Assembly: GCA_024405755.1 (NCBI GenBank)
Contig: JAKSOD010000009.1
Coordinates: 1-44,000 of the forward strand
Direction of reading: 5' to 3'
Origin: Clostridia bacterium
GTDB taxonomy: Bacteria; Bacillota; Clostridia; Oscillospirales; CAG-272
DNA length: 44,000 bases
The translations under genes and the position numbers were made by a program. How positions within the stretch are numbered: position 1 is the stretch's first letter; the number at the start of each line of letters is the position of its first letter. The notes beneath the pieces are model-generated. The model did no database searches and was not told the DNA's origin. It was given only the letters and a program-made list of their open reading frames with translations. Below are positions 8,617-18,114 of this stretch, in pieces.

Positions 8617-8660
8617 TATCAGAACCGCCTGCGGCATTGAGTCAGCAGGCGGTTCTGATA
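8617..8660 (-). terminator. terminator-like hairpin after the BadF-type kinase gene
   Basis: Perfect 16-pair stem (arms 8617-8632 and 8645-8660, core AGAACCGCCTGC) with a 12-base loop, beginning six bases after the stop at 8666. No long T-run follows on the minus strand, so it could also stabilise the mRNA end. Confidence 0.65.
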
Positions 8661-8665
8661 CGGTA

Positions 8666-9664
8666 TCACTTTTCAGTCTTTTTTTTATATTCTTCACTGA
8701 ATTTTTCGTCAAAATTCTCTGCAAGTTCGGTTTTGCAGGCGCGTAATGCATTTTTGGCTGCTCCGGCAAGCTGCGGAAGTCCGGGGGTAATGAAATCAAC
8801 CGGAATTCCGGCATCTTTCACCGCGTATTCAAGGCGGATACGCAAGGCGTGTTCAGAAACAGCACCGCCGCTCAGAATACATGAAAATCTCTTTCCCTCT
8901 CCGATAAGTGAGGAGGCACAGGCAAGGTATTCCGCAAGCGCGCCGGCGCAGCGATCAATGATATTACCTGCGATCATATCCCCTTCATCCTCAGCGGCAA
9001 AAACGGACTTTGCAAAACCCGCAATCAGACTTTTTCCGCCCTCATAAATCTTTCCGACGGAAAATTCAGCCGCGTCCCCGAGATATTCATGAGCATATCC
9101 GCGCAGCAGGGTTGCTTCTCCTCTGCCGTCAGCGGCGCGAAGTGCTGCTTCAATGCCGTCACGCCCTATTGAATAACCGCCTCCTCCACTGTCAAGCAGA
9201 TATCCCCAACCTCCTATACGGTGCAGTTTTTCTTTGCCTGAGATATCCGTCTCTTTGTCGCGCAGGCGAACAAAACAAACGCTGCCCGTACCGCAGATCA
9301 GTGCGGCGGATGCATTGGGACACAGTCCGAAAAGATTATATATATCACTTGCCGCTCGCACGTCGGAGTCCGGAAGTATTTTTTTAAATGAATCAGTGAG
9401 TGCTTCTTCGTTCCCCACTCCGCCGGATATTCCCGCGAAAAGTGACGTGATTTTGCCGTTCTGCGGCAGTTCCTTCACAAGTTTTTCCGTCAGCAATCCG
9501 AGTCTGCGTTCTGATTCCGCAAGTCCTATATCGTTCGGATTCGTACCGAATGTTCTGGCAAACGCAGCCAATGTCCCGTCTTCCGATACAAGAGCTCCTT
9601 CCGTCTTACTGCCGCCGCCGTCAATGGCGATAATGTATTTTTTAATTTTTTCTTCTTTTTTCAT
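8666..9664 (-). CDS. BadF/BadG-type ATPase, likely N-acetylglucosamine-kinase-like sugar kinase
   Basis: 332 residues of the ASKHA fold. The phosphate-1 loop is AIDGGGSKTEGALV (about 13-26), followed by CGTGSVCF (about 124), GGWGYLLDSGGGGYSIGRDG (about 150-169) and LSGGAVSEHAL (about 265). These match the BadF/BcrA family members that phosphorylate N-acetylglucosamine and related sugars. No Fe-S activator cysteine pattern is seen, so a dehydratase activator is less likely. GAGGG precedes the ATG. It is the last gene of a three-gene operon with a transglutaminase-like protein and a small membrane protein, which suggests a cell-wall or glycan-related role (inference). Confidence 0.8.
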   Translation of the reverse strand: MKKEEKIKKYIIAIDGGGSKTEGALVSEDGTLAAFARTFGTNPNDIGLAESERRLGLLTEKLVKELPQNGKITSLFAGISGGVGNEEALTDSFKKILPDSDVRAASDIYNLFGLCPNASAALICGTGSVCFVRLRDKETDISGKEKLHRIGGWGYLLDSGGGGYSIGRDGIEAALRAADGRGEATLLRGYAHEYLGDAAEFSVGKIYEGGKSLIAGFAKSVFAAEDEGDMIAGNIIDRCAGALAEYLACASSLIGEGKRFSCILSGGAVSEHALRIRLEYAVKDAGIPVDFITPGLPQLAGAAKNALRACKTELAENFDEKFSEEYKKKTEK

Positions 9665-9680
9665 TATTTTCCCTCAAAGA

Positions 9681-11054
9681 TCAGTCAATGTCTTCAAACG
9701 AGACTACACGTCTTCCGTGATCGGTATCGTCAAATCCGAGCCATTCGTCGGCATACTCTGCCTCTCCACTCTGATTGTCGTATGGATCAGTACGCAGATA
9801 TCTTCTCGGCGGGTCAAACGAAGTCTGGAATTCGGTACAGTTTATCTCGCGGAAAACGTCAAGGTTGCAGGCATAATGATCCCACAGTTCAATATCTCCC
9901 GCTCTTCCCGCGCCGCCGCCGAAAGAAGGATCACAATAGAGCCATCCGTACGGTGCTACATAATACTGTGCCCAGTCGTGACTCCCGATCCCTGTGGGAC
10001 GTACGTGGCTTCCCGATTGCCATCTTGCCGGTACTCCCATTGCACGGCAAAGAGTTATGAACAGCAGAGCCATTACTCCGCAGTCTCCACGGCGGTTTAA
10101 TATGGCAAATTCCGGTATCTGCTCAATGCAGAGATAATGACGCATATAGGAATAGACTACGTTTTTCGTTACCCAATCGTATGCCCGGCGGGCAAGGATC
10201 AGCGGATTCTTTTCTCTGCCTTTCAGATCGTCGGCAAGCGCACGGATCAGCGGAGTGAACCTTATCTGCGGTAATTGTTCCCCGAGATAAAAATCCGGCT
10301 GCTCTGCCGACACTTCACCCGGATCGGGTTTGAAATACGGTATTTTCAGCGTATATGAGAATTCGGCGAAATATACTTCTCCGTCACGGTAAAACTGCTC
10401 CATAAACAGCGTTCTCTGGGCATAATCCGAGATATACACAGGATGAGACGTAGAATGGATGACTATGTCGCTCTGCTCGGAAGTCAGCGCGGGGAACGGC
10501 AAATGAACGCGTATTAGTTTTCCCTCTTTTCGTGCGTGCGGCTCTACTTCAAGGTGTTCATTTATACGTATGCGCACGGCACGATACCCTTTTTCACGCA
10601 TTATGCGCAGATTATCATGACGCAGGCGATTCTGACCGGCTTGAGGCATTATTCCCGTCTCTACGGATTCGAGATATCTGTCGTTACAGTTCAGGATATT
10701 TGACGCCGCAGAACGCTGAAAATATCTCTCCCCCCCGCGTACTATGTAATCTGCGTTGCCGATTGCAATTATATGTTCGAGATTTTCCGGTGTGCAGGCG
10801 GGATATTTCTTCCTTATTTTCCCGAGAAGAGTATCGAAATCGCATAGGTAATCTTTACTCATTTCAAGTGCGATCACATCCTCGATTTCAAGTCTGCGCC
10901 GCAGTGCCTCCGGCAGTCCTTCACGCCCCAGATATTTCCCGATCTCACGACGCTCACCGATAAAATCTCCGCTGAATTTATATGATTTGATCTCGTCCGG
11001 AAGTTCACACGCGAGATATTTTATATCGGATTGGTCAAATCTTTTCATTTCCAT
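9681..11054 (-). CDS. transglutaminase-like domain protein
   Basis: 457 residues without signal peptide. Residues 290-400 hold a transglutaminase-like papain-fold core with the catalytic triad visible: Cys325 in RRGDCGVMALLF, His359 in GSHDWAQYYV and Asp375 in WLYCDPSFG. The preceding residues 150-250 form a beta-rich region as in many bacterial transglutaminase-like proteins, and 1-120 are helical and charged. Family members act as peptidases or amidases; the substrate is unknown. The start could be 11054 or the second ATG at 11048. It begins six bases after the stop of the membrane-protein gene, so co-translation is likely. Confidence 0.8.
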   Translation of the reverse strand: MEMKRFDQSDIKYLACELPDEIKSYKFSGDFIGERREIGKYLGREGLPEALRRRLEIEDVIALEMSKDYLCDFDTLLGKIRKKYPACTPENLEHIIAIGNADYIVRGGERYFQRSAASNILNCNDRYLESVETGIMPQAGQNRLRHDNLRIMREKGYRAVRIRINEHLEVEPHARKEGKLIRVHLPFPALTSEQSDIVIHSTSHPVYISDYAQRTLFMEQFYRDGEVYFAEFSYTLKIPYFKPDPGEVSAEQPDFYLGEQLPQIRFTPLIRALADDLKGREKNPLILARRAYDWVTKNVVYSYMRHYLCIEQIPEFAILNRRGDCGVMALLFITLCRAMGVPARWQSGSHVRPTGIGSHDWAQYYVAPYGWLYCDPSFGGGAGRAGDIELWDHYACNLDVFREINCTEFQTSFDPPRRYLRTDPYDNQSGEAEYADEWLGFDDTDHGRRVVSFEDID

Positions 11055-11060
11055 TTTCCG

Positions 11061-11540
11061 TCAACTGCGGCAGAGCTCAGCAATCTCTTTAATTGCAGAT
11101 CCGAAGCGTCTGCGTTCGGGAGATATGAAATAAACCGCAAGCATCACAACAAATACCGTTCCGAGCAATACCGGGGCAACAAAATAAAGCGGTACTTTTT
11201 TCACTCCATAAAGTATAAATGCAAGAATCAGAGAAACAGCAAATAAAACGCTTGAAAGCCACAGACTTGCAGTAAAGATCTTTGACTTTTGGATTGAATA
11301 CCGAAGTTCCACTCTGCCATCTTTTCTCACGGCAGTTCCTTCGGCGTGAGCCTCATAGACAGCTGAGGAATTCTTTCCTCTTCCTTCTCCTCCCGCAAGA
11401 TAAAATCTTCCTTGCGGATCCACACTTCCCCGGTAGCACTTACCGCCATCTGATCCGGAACAGAATTCCGAGTATGCGCTGCGAAATTTCTCCATGTCGC
11501 AGCCGTCAATTTTCATTGTAAATATCTTTTCTTTTTTCAT
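11061..11540 (-). CDS. small membrane protein of unknown function
   Basis: 159 residues from ATG 11540 (a TTG extension to 11552 is possible but leaves no room for a ribosome binding site). Residues 1-85 are polar with GS/GG-rich segments and a beta-strand pattern. Two membrane helices follow (WLSSVLFAVSLILAFILYGV and the next at VPLYFVAPVLLGTVFVVML), then a short polar tail ending ELCRS. I do not recognise the family; the layout recalls YcxB-like proteins. It is the first gene of the operon with the transglutaminase-like and BadF-type genes. Confidence 0.6.
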   Translation of the reverse strand: MKKEKIFTMKIDGCDMEKFRSAYSEFCSGSDGGKCYRGSVDPQGRFYLAGGEGRGKNSSAVYEAHAEGTAVRKDGRVELRYSIQKSKIFTASLWLSSVLFAVSLILAFILYGVKKVPLYFVAPVLLGTVFVVMLAVYFISPERRRFGSAIKEIAELCRS

Positions 11541-11566
11541 TTTACGGATCAAACCTTTCCGTCAGC

Positions 11567-11582
11567 CGGCGGCAAGCCGCCG
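11567..11582 (-). other. leader hairpin
   Basis: Perfect 7-pair GC stem CGGCGGC-AA-GCCGCCG in the 5' leader of the 11540 gene, between promoter and start codon. No T-run follows, so it is not a terminator; possibly an mRNA-stabilising structure. Confidence 0.4.
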
Positions 11583-11596
11583 TTATTCCGATATTT

Positions 11597-11625
11597 ATTT
11601 TAACATATCAGTTCCCGTCTGTCAA
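11597..11625 (-). promoter_or_regulatory. promoter of the membrane protein-transglutaminase-kinase operon
   Basis: Minus-strand TTGACA (11620-11625), 17-base spacer, TAAAAT (11597-11602). Confidence 0.8.
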
Positions 11626-11682
11626 GCACGACGCAGGAATCATTTTTACTCTCTTGGGTTCTTTACCGCTTTCCTGAAAAAC

Positions 11683-11716
11683 AAAAAGGGAGCAAGCACG
11701 ACTTGCTTCCCTTTTT
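11683..11716 (-). terminator. terminator of rpsT
   Basis: Stem of about 14 pairs with one bulge (AAAAAGGGAGCAAG and complement), followed on the minus strand by a T-rich tract. It begins about 45 bases after the rpsT stop. Confidence 0.85.
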
Positions 11717-11760
11717 CTTCGTCGGGCACCGACGATACCGATCCGTTTTTAGGATCTCTA

Positions 11761-12024
11761 TTACGCCATAGCGTTGAGGGCCTTTGTGAACTGGCTCTTC
11801 TTATGCGCGGCTTTATTCTTATGGATAAGACCGTGAGCAGCAGCCTGGTCCATGCGCTTTACAGCGACAAGGTATGCGGCCTTGGCAGCTTCTTTATCAC
11901 CGGACTCAACAGCAGCATTGAATTTCTTGACAGTGTTCTTGAGTTTGGTCATAGCGATTTTGTTTTCAAGAGTTTTCTTCTTGATAACGAGAACGCGCTT
12001 CTTTGCAGATTTGATGTTTGCCAT
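11761..12024 (-). CDS. rpsT: 30S ribosomal protein S20
   Basis: 87 residues, beginning MANIKSAKKRVLVIKKKT and rich in Lys/Ala, the standard S20 sequence that binds 16S rRNA in the small subunit. The start at 12024 follows GGGGAGGTGAAAAC; the open frame extends upstream to 12129, but that part is leader and promoter. Single-gene unit with promoter and terminator. The C-terminus AAHKKSQFTKALNAMA is typical. Confidence 0.97.
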   Translation of the reverse strand: MANIKSAKKRVLVIKKKTLENKIAMTKLKNTVKKFNAAVESGDKEAAKAAYLVAVKRMDQAAAHGLIHKNKAAHKKSQFTKALNAMA

Positions 12025-12100
12025 GTTTTCACCTCCCCTTATATTCTGAAAAGTACGAAAGCGGAGTCTGAGAGGACACACCGCTGATTCATACTTGAAT

Positions 12101-12129
12101 ATCATATCACATTCCAAAGAAAAATGCAA
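12101..12129 (-). promoter_or_regulatory. promoter of rpsT
   Basis: Minus-strand TTGCAT (12124-12129), 17-base spacer, TATGAT (12101-12106), about 75 bases upstream of the rpsT start. Confidence 0.75.
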
Positions 12130-12213
12130 TACTTTTCAGGAAATATTTTTCTTTTTTTAGAATTTATTTTCCGGAACTCCCGTTATTGTTTTGCCGATAG
12201 CTTCGGCCGACTC

Positions 12214-12242
12214 TTGATTCCTTTTATTTTTTATGTTATAAT
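12214..12242 (+). promoter_or_regulatory. promoter of the 12292 gene
   Basis: TTGATT (12214-12219), 17-base spacer, TATAAT (12237-12242), the latter preceded by an extended TG-type element. Confidence 0.8.
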
Positions 12243-12291
12243 GTTCATAATGACCTGTTCCACACGTTTTTTTAAATATGGAGATAGTCAT

Positions 12292-13263
12292 ATGAATATT
12301 TTTAAAAAGATAGCTTCCTTTTTTTGCAAAAAAACCAAACCGTATTCTTTTTTCTTTAATGTTACCGGTACTAAAACAGATCCCGTCCATCTGAAACAAG
12401 GGGTCTTTCCGTTAAATATCAAGTTTTCTTATACAAATTATATGTCCCCTGAGGATTGCTTTACCTACACCGTAAAAGCTGAACAGGAAAAGTATTTTCT
12501 TGAAATAACATCAATGATTTATAAAGACGGCGAGGTTTTCCGCACCGAAATACCCGAGGAAACCTTTGACCATGTCGCCGATCTTGCAGATTCCTGCGGT
12601 GTTACGGAATGGAACGGATTTCACGGCTGCAACCACGACGTATGTGACGGCGACGGTTTCAGCTTTTCCGCCTCATATTCGGACGGAAACAGGGTAAATG
12701 CCTCAGGCAGCAACTGCTGGCCCGACAATTACGGCACATTTAACCATGAAATGCGGGATCTTTTTGATTCATACAGAAAACAGTATAACTATGACCGCCT
12801 GCCGAAAACTATTGAATCTGACGAACTTGATTACATAATGATCAACTTTTGTCAACAGGGTACATCAGGGCACAGTAAATTTGAGTTTAATTTCAGCCGC
12901 GCGGCATCTTACGGGAACAACCTCAATGCCTTTGTCTTTGACTGCAACGGGGAATTCGGAAAAGAAATGCAGCGTGAGTCAGAACAAATCAAAGCCGCAT
13001 CCACGATTGAATCTCCGGATTTTACAGGGATTCAGTCCGTTATCAGAAAATATGACCTGCCGTCATTGAATGGCTACGATAAGGCTGCTGAGGATTATCT
13101 GAATTCCGAATGGTTTCAATTTCACTTCGGATACTCTGACGGAGAGTACATCGATCTTATGGGTACAGATCCACCCGACAATTATGACGCTATCCGTCAT
13201 GATCTGATCACTGCGTGCCTTGCAATTATCGAAAATATGGATATATTAAAAAAAAATAACTGA
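12292..13263 (+). CDS. hypothetical protein, 323 residues
   Basis: I do not recognise a named family. The start at 12292 has GGAGA nine bases upstream and lies after the promoter, so the longer open frame from 12124 is not coding in full. The N-terminus is basic and aromatic (MNIFKKIASFFCKK) but is not a convincing signal peptide. The body is acidic with two similar blocks. Each ends in a pattern of an aromatic plus N/D-rich stretch: WNGFHGCNHDVCDGDGFSF near 110, then NASGSNCWPDNYGTF near 135. Such DG-F and G-N-x-P-x-Y patterns occur in uncharacterised Firmicutes proteins. Single-gene unit with promoter and terminator. Confidence 0.7.
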   Translation: MNIFKKIASFFCKKTKPYSFFFNVTGTKTDPVHLKQGVFPLNIKFSYTNYMSPEDCFTYTVKAEQEKYFLEITSMIYKDGEVFRTEIPEETFDHVADLADSCGVTEWNGFHGCNHDVCDGDGFSFSASYSDGNRVNASGSNCWPDNYGTFNHEMRDLFDSYRKQYNYDRLPKTIESDELDYIMINFCQQGTSGHSKFEFNFSRAASYGNNLNAFVFDCNGEFGKEMQRESEQIKAASTIESPDFTGIQSVIRKYDLPSLNGYDKAAEDYLNSEWFQFHFGYSDGEYIDLMGTDPPDNYDAIRHDLITACLAIIENMDILKKNN

Positions 13264-13266
13264 AAT

Positions 13267-13296
13267 AGTGGCGTCTCATATTAGTGAGACGCCACT
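13267..13296 (+). terminator. terminator between convergent genes
   Basis: Perfect 12-pair stem AGTGGCGTCTCA / TGAGACGCCACT with a six-base loop, followed by a T-rich tract on the plus strand. It overlaps the last codons of the minus-strand gene ending at 13281. Confidence 0.8.
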
Positions 13297-14087
13297 TTGG
13301 GTGTTTTTATTTTTCTGTACAGATAGTATCCCGCGTAAAAGAGTGCAAGATAAATGAAATACAGTATGGCAACAAATATCGTGTAAAGCACCTGGTTACC
13401 GCCTGCAATAGACGTACAGATGCTGAACGGTGTTCCGGAATCTTCCATAAGGAACATGTAGTTGTGCTCATAATCCGTATTGGTTTGAAGAATATCAACT
13501 ATCAGTGCAGCAGCTTCAAAGAGCAGAAGTATCAACGCGCTGATCCATGTATTCTTTTTCTTCATACTTATAAGTCCTGATGAAGCAATGTACAGCGAGG
13601 AAAAACCGGAAATGCAATGTGTCGTGACGCTGACCATAGGATCAAAACTCAATACGGGGCAGTTGTCGAAATAATTTCCGGCAAGGTATGTTCCGGAAAG
13701 GCAGCAAATAATACCGAAAATAAATGAAAAGTCAAGTGACGCTTCGCGTATCCTTCCCTTCCCGAACGCCGCCAAAGGCAGTGCAAAAAGCATTATACTG
13801 CAAAGGAACAGCGGAAACATACTGCGGATCTGCCAGAAGTCCTTGACACGGATCGTTATTACAACGATCTTAATCAGTTCAAATCCCAACATAACAAGAG
13901 CCGCAGTTTTCAGCACTTTCAGTTTATTCTCAAACCCTTTTTTTCTGTTTTTTCTTCCAAGCAGAATTCCCATTGAAACAGCAATGCTTACCATAATAGA
14001 AACATACAAAATGTGCTGACACGAAAACCAGCCTTCAGGATCACGGTTGCAGGTCCAACGGAAGAATTCTTTTATTGCTTCTTTCAA
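13281..14087 (-). CDS. YwaF/TMEM164-like integral membrane protein
   Basis: 268 residues with about seven membrane segments. Motifs of the YwaF family (TMEM164-like) are visible: an N-terminal CQHILYVSIM, a central RSMFPLFLCSIML and a later THCISGFSSLYIASSGL. The function of bacterial members is not established. The start codon is TTG at 14087, chosen because AAAGGA lies about 10 bases upstream and no in-frame ATG exists nearby. Single gene with its own promoter; its 3' end sits inside the terminator hairpin shared with the convergent gene. Confidence 0.65.
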   Translation of the reverse strand: MKEAIKEFFRWTCNRDPEGWFSCQHILYVSIMVSIAVSMGILLGRKNRKKGFENKLKVLKTAALVMLGFELIKIVVITIRVKDFWQIRSMFPLFLCSIMLFALPLAAFGKGRIREASLDFSFIFGIICCLSGTYLAGNYFDNCPVLSFDPMVSVTTHCISGFSSLYIASSGLISMKKKNTWISALILLLFEAAALIVDILQTNTDYEHNYMFLMEDSGTPFSICTSIAGGNQVLYTIFVAILYFIYLALFYAGYYLYRKIKTPKVASH

Positions 14088-14126
14088 TTTGTTATCATCC
14101 TTTTGATATATTCTTATGTGAAAAAT

Positions 14127-14155
14127 ATTATATCACTTTGTATTCATTTTTTCAA
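14127..14155 (-). promoter_or_regulatory. promoter of the YwaF-like gene
   Basis: Minus-strand TTGAAA (14150-14155), 17-base spacer, TATAAT (14127-14132). Confidence 0.78.
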
Positions 14156-14209
14156 TAATTCTTTCTTAAAATGTGATCATCACAACTTCACTTCATCAAT
14201 AACGCATCT

Positions 14210-15303
14210 ATGGCAAAAGGTTCTGTGAGAAAGAAAGGAAGCAAGTCGTACTACCGCTTCTATGTGGAAGATGAAAGCGGAAAGCTCATGCAGCGCGAGT
14301 TTGCGGGAACGGCAAGCAAGAGCGAGACGGAAGCCATGCTCCGAAAGGCGATGGAGGATTATGAGGCGAAGAAGTTCGTGGCAAAGTCCGAAAACGTCAC
14401 GGTGGGACAGCTCCTGGATATGTGGGTGGAGGAAGAACTGAAGCCCGGCAGTCTCAGTAACGGAACGGTATCTGCGTATCAGGGCACAGTGGGACGCATC
14501 AAGCAGTTTCCCATTGGAGACCGCAAGCTGAAAACCGTAACACCGGAGCATCTGCAAGCGTTCCTTGATCTGCTCTCCTTCGGAGGGATCGATGCGAACG
14601 GAAACGAGGTCAAGCCCATCAGCAAAGGGTATATGCGCCTCTTCTCGGCGGTGCTGCAGGGTGCGTTCCGGTTCGCGGTATTCCCCAAGCGGCTTCTCAG
14701 CTACAATCCCATGCAGTATGTGGTCATGCGGAAGAAGCAGGAAAACTATGAACTGTTCTCGGACGATAACAGTGACGAGCTGGCTGTGCCCACAATCACC
14801 TACGAGCAGTATGTAGCTCTGACGGACTGGCTCAAAAAGAAGAACAATCCAGCGCTTTTACCCATTCAGATCGCCTACTTTACCGGGCTTCGGATCGGAG
14901 AGGTCTGTGCGCTGACCTGGCAGGACATTGACCTGAAAGAACAGGTCATCACGGTACGGCGCAGTATGCGGTACAACGGGGCAAGGCACAAGACGGAGAT
15001 CGGCCCCACCAAGCGGAGCAAGATCCGCACGGTGGACTTCTGCGACACGCTGGCGGAGATCCTGAAAGAAGCGAAGAAAGAACAGCACTTAAACCGCTTC
15101 AAGTACGGAGAGCTTTACAGCCTGAACTACTGCAAAGAGGTACAGGAGAAAGGCCGCAGCTACTACGAGCTGTACACGCTGGGGATGACGGAAGAAGTGC
15201 CGGAGGACTACAAGGAACTCTTCTTTGTATGTCTCCGTCCCGATGGGGCTTATGAATCCGCAAGCACAGTCAGCATAATGTGCAGGACGGCGCAGGAGAA
15301 GGT
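14210..15303 (+). pseudogene. tyrosine recombinase (conjugative-transposon/phage integrase type), 3'-truncated
   Basis: The N-terminal arm-binding part (MAKGSVRKKGSKSYYRFYVE), the SAM-like core-binding domain (about 65-165) and the first catalytic arginine in YFTGLRIGEVCALTWQDIDL (about 226) are present. Coding similarity stops near residue 365. The second catalytic block (H-x-x-R, H/W and the nucleophilic Tyr) is absent. The frame continues to 15385 only because it reads antisense dapL sequence. No ribosome binding site precedes the ATG, so the left edge may be a second break. The codon style looks more GC-rich than its neighbours. It is a remnant of an integrative element; no attachment repeats or other element genes are visible. 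Confidence 0.85.
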
Positions 15304-15761
15304 TCCTTTCCTGATGCAAGATGAACGATCTCTCTACCCGCAATCACATTGGCATCTACGTAGGCGGGATATGCGGGTTCAATGACGAGTGCCGAGCTAC
15401 TTCTGTCAAAGAGATCGAGAATATCTCCCAGCTCATCACTTGCTCCGCTCGATACGAACACCTCGTCGGCATCCAGTATCACGCCACGCTCAGCGTAGTG
15501 CTTGGCAACGGTCTCACGCAAAAACTGTGCCCCGCATTCAGGCATATAACCGTGGAAGGTCTCCTTGTTCGCTTGATCGGCTACGCCCTCGTGAAGTGCC
15601 GCAATAACTGCATCACAAAGAGGCAGAGATACATCACCGATGCCCATACGGTAAATATGCTTTTCGGGATGCTCCATCTGATATTTCTTTACCTTCTGCG
15701 CGATACCGGCGAACAGATAGGATTCTTTAAGGTCTCTATAGTGCATATTAGGTGTTATCAT
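15303..15761 (-). pseudogene. dapL: LL-diaminopimelate aminotransferase, N-terminal stub
   Basis: About 153 residues matching the start of DapL (MITPNMHYRDLKESYLFAGIAQKV; MGIGDVSLPLC; FVSSGASDELGDI; PAYVDANVIAGREIVHL). DapL is a PLP enzyme of about 400 residues making LL-diaminopimelate from tetrahydrodipicolinate. The sequence leaves DapL after ASGKE and runs into the antisense of the integrase remnant, stopping at 15270. The PLP lysine lies in the missing part, so the product cannot be active. The start overlaps the dapF stop by four bases (ATGA), the normal operon join, so the loss is at the 3' end only. Confidence 0.88.
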
Positions 15762-16549
15762 TCCATCGTCTCTCCTTCATAAACAAATTCTGCGGGGCCT
15801 GTCATAGTCACCTTGTTATCAGGCGTGACAGTGATTTTCAAGGTACCGCCGTCAAGATGAACCGAGATCGGCTCACAATATGCGCAATACTTTTTCTTAA
15901 CTGCCACAACCGCCGAGGCACACGCCCCCGTTCCGCAAGCCATTGTCACACCGCTTCCCCTCTCCCATACTCTCATGCGAAGCTCACTGTTCCCAATTAC
16001 CTGAACAAATTCTACGTTCACTCCGTCCGCAAACGCCTCGTGATGCTCGATTTTTGTTCCAAGTGTGATAAGAGGTGCCTTTTCGATATCGTCAACGAAA
16101 ATAACAGCGTAAGGATTACCGACGGATACGGGAGTCAGAATGACTGTTTCGCCGTCAACATTCAACGTCATATCTTCGTCAGGAACAGCTTGTCCCATAT
16201 CCACGGTCACACTTTTAACCTTGCCGAAGCTGATACCGAGTTCCAAGGTCTTGATACCAGAAAGAGTTTCAACGGTCAGATTCTTTTTATCCGTATAGCC
16301 CTTATCATAAACGTATTTACCGACGCAGCGAATACCGTTTTCGCACATTTTGGCTTCACTTCCGTCTGCGTTGAAGATACGCATTTTGAAATCCGCGACG
16401 GCGGAAGGCGATATGTAGATCATTCCGTCCGAGCCGGCACCGAAATGCCGCTCGGAAAGCTTTGTTGATAATTCTTCAATATTGCTCGGAACCTCACCAT
16501 ACACATACAGATAATCGTTTCCGAGTCCGTGCATTTTCGTAAAATGCAT
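15758..16549 (-). CDS. dapF: diaminopimelate epimerase
   Basis: 263 residues, complete. It converts LL- to meso-diaminopimelate for lysine and peptidoglycan. Both catalytic cysteines are visible: CENGIRCVGKYV (about 74) and ACGTGACASAVV (about 213). Start MHFTKMHGLGNDYLYVYGE is typical, preceded by AAAGGAAGTGATCAA. It follows the carB remnant after about 15 bases and overlaps dapL by four bases. This gene is intact although both neighbours are broken. Confidence 0.95.
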   Translation of the reverse strand: MHFTKMHGLGNDYLYVYGEVPSNIEELSTKLSERHFGAGSDGMIYISPSAVADFKMRIFNADGSEAKMCENGIRCVGKYVYDKGYTDKKNLTVETLSGIKTLELGISFGKVKSVTVDMGQAVPDEDMTLNVDGETVILTPVSVGNPYAVIFVDDIEKAPLITLGTKIEHHEAFADGVNVEFVQVIGNSELRMRVWERGSGVTMACGTGACASAVVAVKKKYCAYCEPISVHLDGGTLKITVTPDNKVTMTGPAEFVYEGETME

Positions 16550-16564
16550 TTGATCACTTCCTTT

Positions 16565-18114
16565 TTATTTTGCGTTAATTGTGGAGATTCCCATCGTAAC
16601 CTCCTCAAGAACGTCCAGCAACATTCTGACGGTATCGAGGGAGGTGAGCATCGTGATGTTGTTCTGCGCCGCACAGCGACGAATGCGGGCACCGTCTCCA
16701 AAATGCTTACCCGACAAGATTGCACGGGTGTTAATGACGCAGCTAACATATGTCTGATAGAGTCAAGAACCTCCTCGCTACCTTCGCTCGGCTTGTGACG
16801 GATTCTTGTACGGATACCGTGATCCTTCAGGTACTGTCCTGTAAGCGTGGTGGCTTCGATATTAAAGCCCATATTATAAAATCTTTTTACAAGCGGCAGT
16901 GTCTCCGTCTTATCCTCGTCTGCCACACTGACAACTACCGTAATTGCGGAGCGTCAGACCCGATGCGATCATCGCCTTATACATGGCGCGATGCAGCTTT
17001 TCGTCGTAGCCGATTGCCTCTCCCGTGGATTTCATTTCGGGAGAGAGGTATGCGTCCATGCCGCGAAGCTTGGAGAATGAGAATGCGGGTGCCTTCACGT
17101 AATAACGACTCTTTTCTTTCGGATAAATATCAAAGATACCCTGCTCCTGCAAGGAAACGCCCAGGTTGACCATCGTTGCGATATCCGCAAGGCTGTATCC
17201 CGTCGCTTTGGAAAGGAACGGTACGGTTCGTGAGGAACGAGGATTGACCTCAATAATATAAACGTCGTCGTGCTCATCCACGATAAACTGGATGTTGAAT
17301 AGACCGATAATGCCAATACCGAGTCCGAGCTTTTCGGTGTATTCGAGAATTGTGTTCTTGACTTTATCGGAGATTGAAAAGGTAGGATATACGCTGATCG
17401 AATCTCCCGAGTGGATACCGGTTCTCTCAACCAGCTCCATAATACCGGGAACGAACACACGCTTACCGTCGCAGATCGCATCGACCTCGACTTCCTTGCC
17501 GCGAATGTATTTGTCTACAAGCACGGGCTTATCCTCATCAATCTCAACAGCGGTTTTCAGATAGTTTCGGAGCGATTCTTCTTTCGCGACAATCTGCATC
17601 GCTCTGCCGCCAAGCACGAAGCTGGGGCGAACGAGCACGTGATATCCGATCTCTTCTGCCGCTCTGACACCCGCCTCAATGCTCGTTACCGCTCTGCCCT
17701 TCGGCTGAGGGATATGCAGCTCGGAAAGAAGTTTTTCAAAGGCATCCCTGTTCTCTGCCCGTTCAATCGCTTCGCAGTCGGTTCCGATAATCTTTACACC
17801 GCGCTCGGCAAGCGGCTCAGCCAAATTGATTGCGGTTTGACCGCCAAGAGTCGCTATGACTCCCTCGGGCTTTTCCAGCTCGATCACGTTCATGACGTCC
17901 TCAACGCAAAGCGGCTCAAAGTAGAGCTTATCCGAACAGGTGTAGTCGGTGGAAACGGTTTCGGGGTTGTTGTTGATAATGATCGCCTCGTAGCCTGCCG
18001 CCTTGATGGTCTGTACAGCATGAACGGTGGAATAATCGAATTCCACACCCTGACCGATACGGATCGGACCCGAGCCAAGTACGATGACCTTTTTCTTATT
18101 GGATACGACCGACT

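Noticed and set aside
12025..12129. N-terminal extension of S20
   Set aside because: This stretch contains the rpsT promoter, and S20 starts at MANIKSAKK behind a strong ribosome site.
12124..12291. N-terminal extension of the 323-residue protein
   Set aside because: It overlaps the promoter at 12214-12242; the ATG at 12292 has a suitable ribosome binding site.
15304..15385. C-terminal tail of the integrase
   Set aside because: It reads antisense dapL codons (complement of YVDANVIAGREIVHL) and shows no recombinase motif.
16420..16926. Separate 168-residue gene
   Set aside because: Its first half is the CarB allosteric domain and the rest is CarB and dapF sequence in the wrong frame; it is part of the frameshifted carB remnant.
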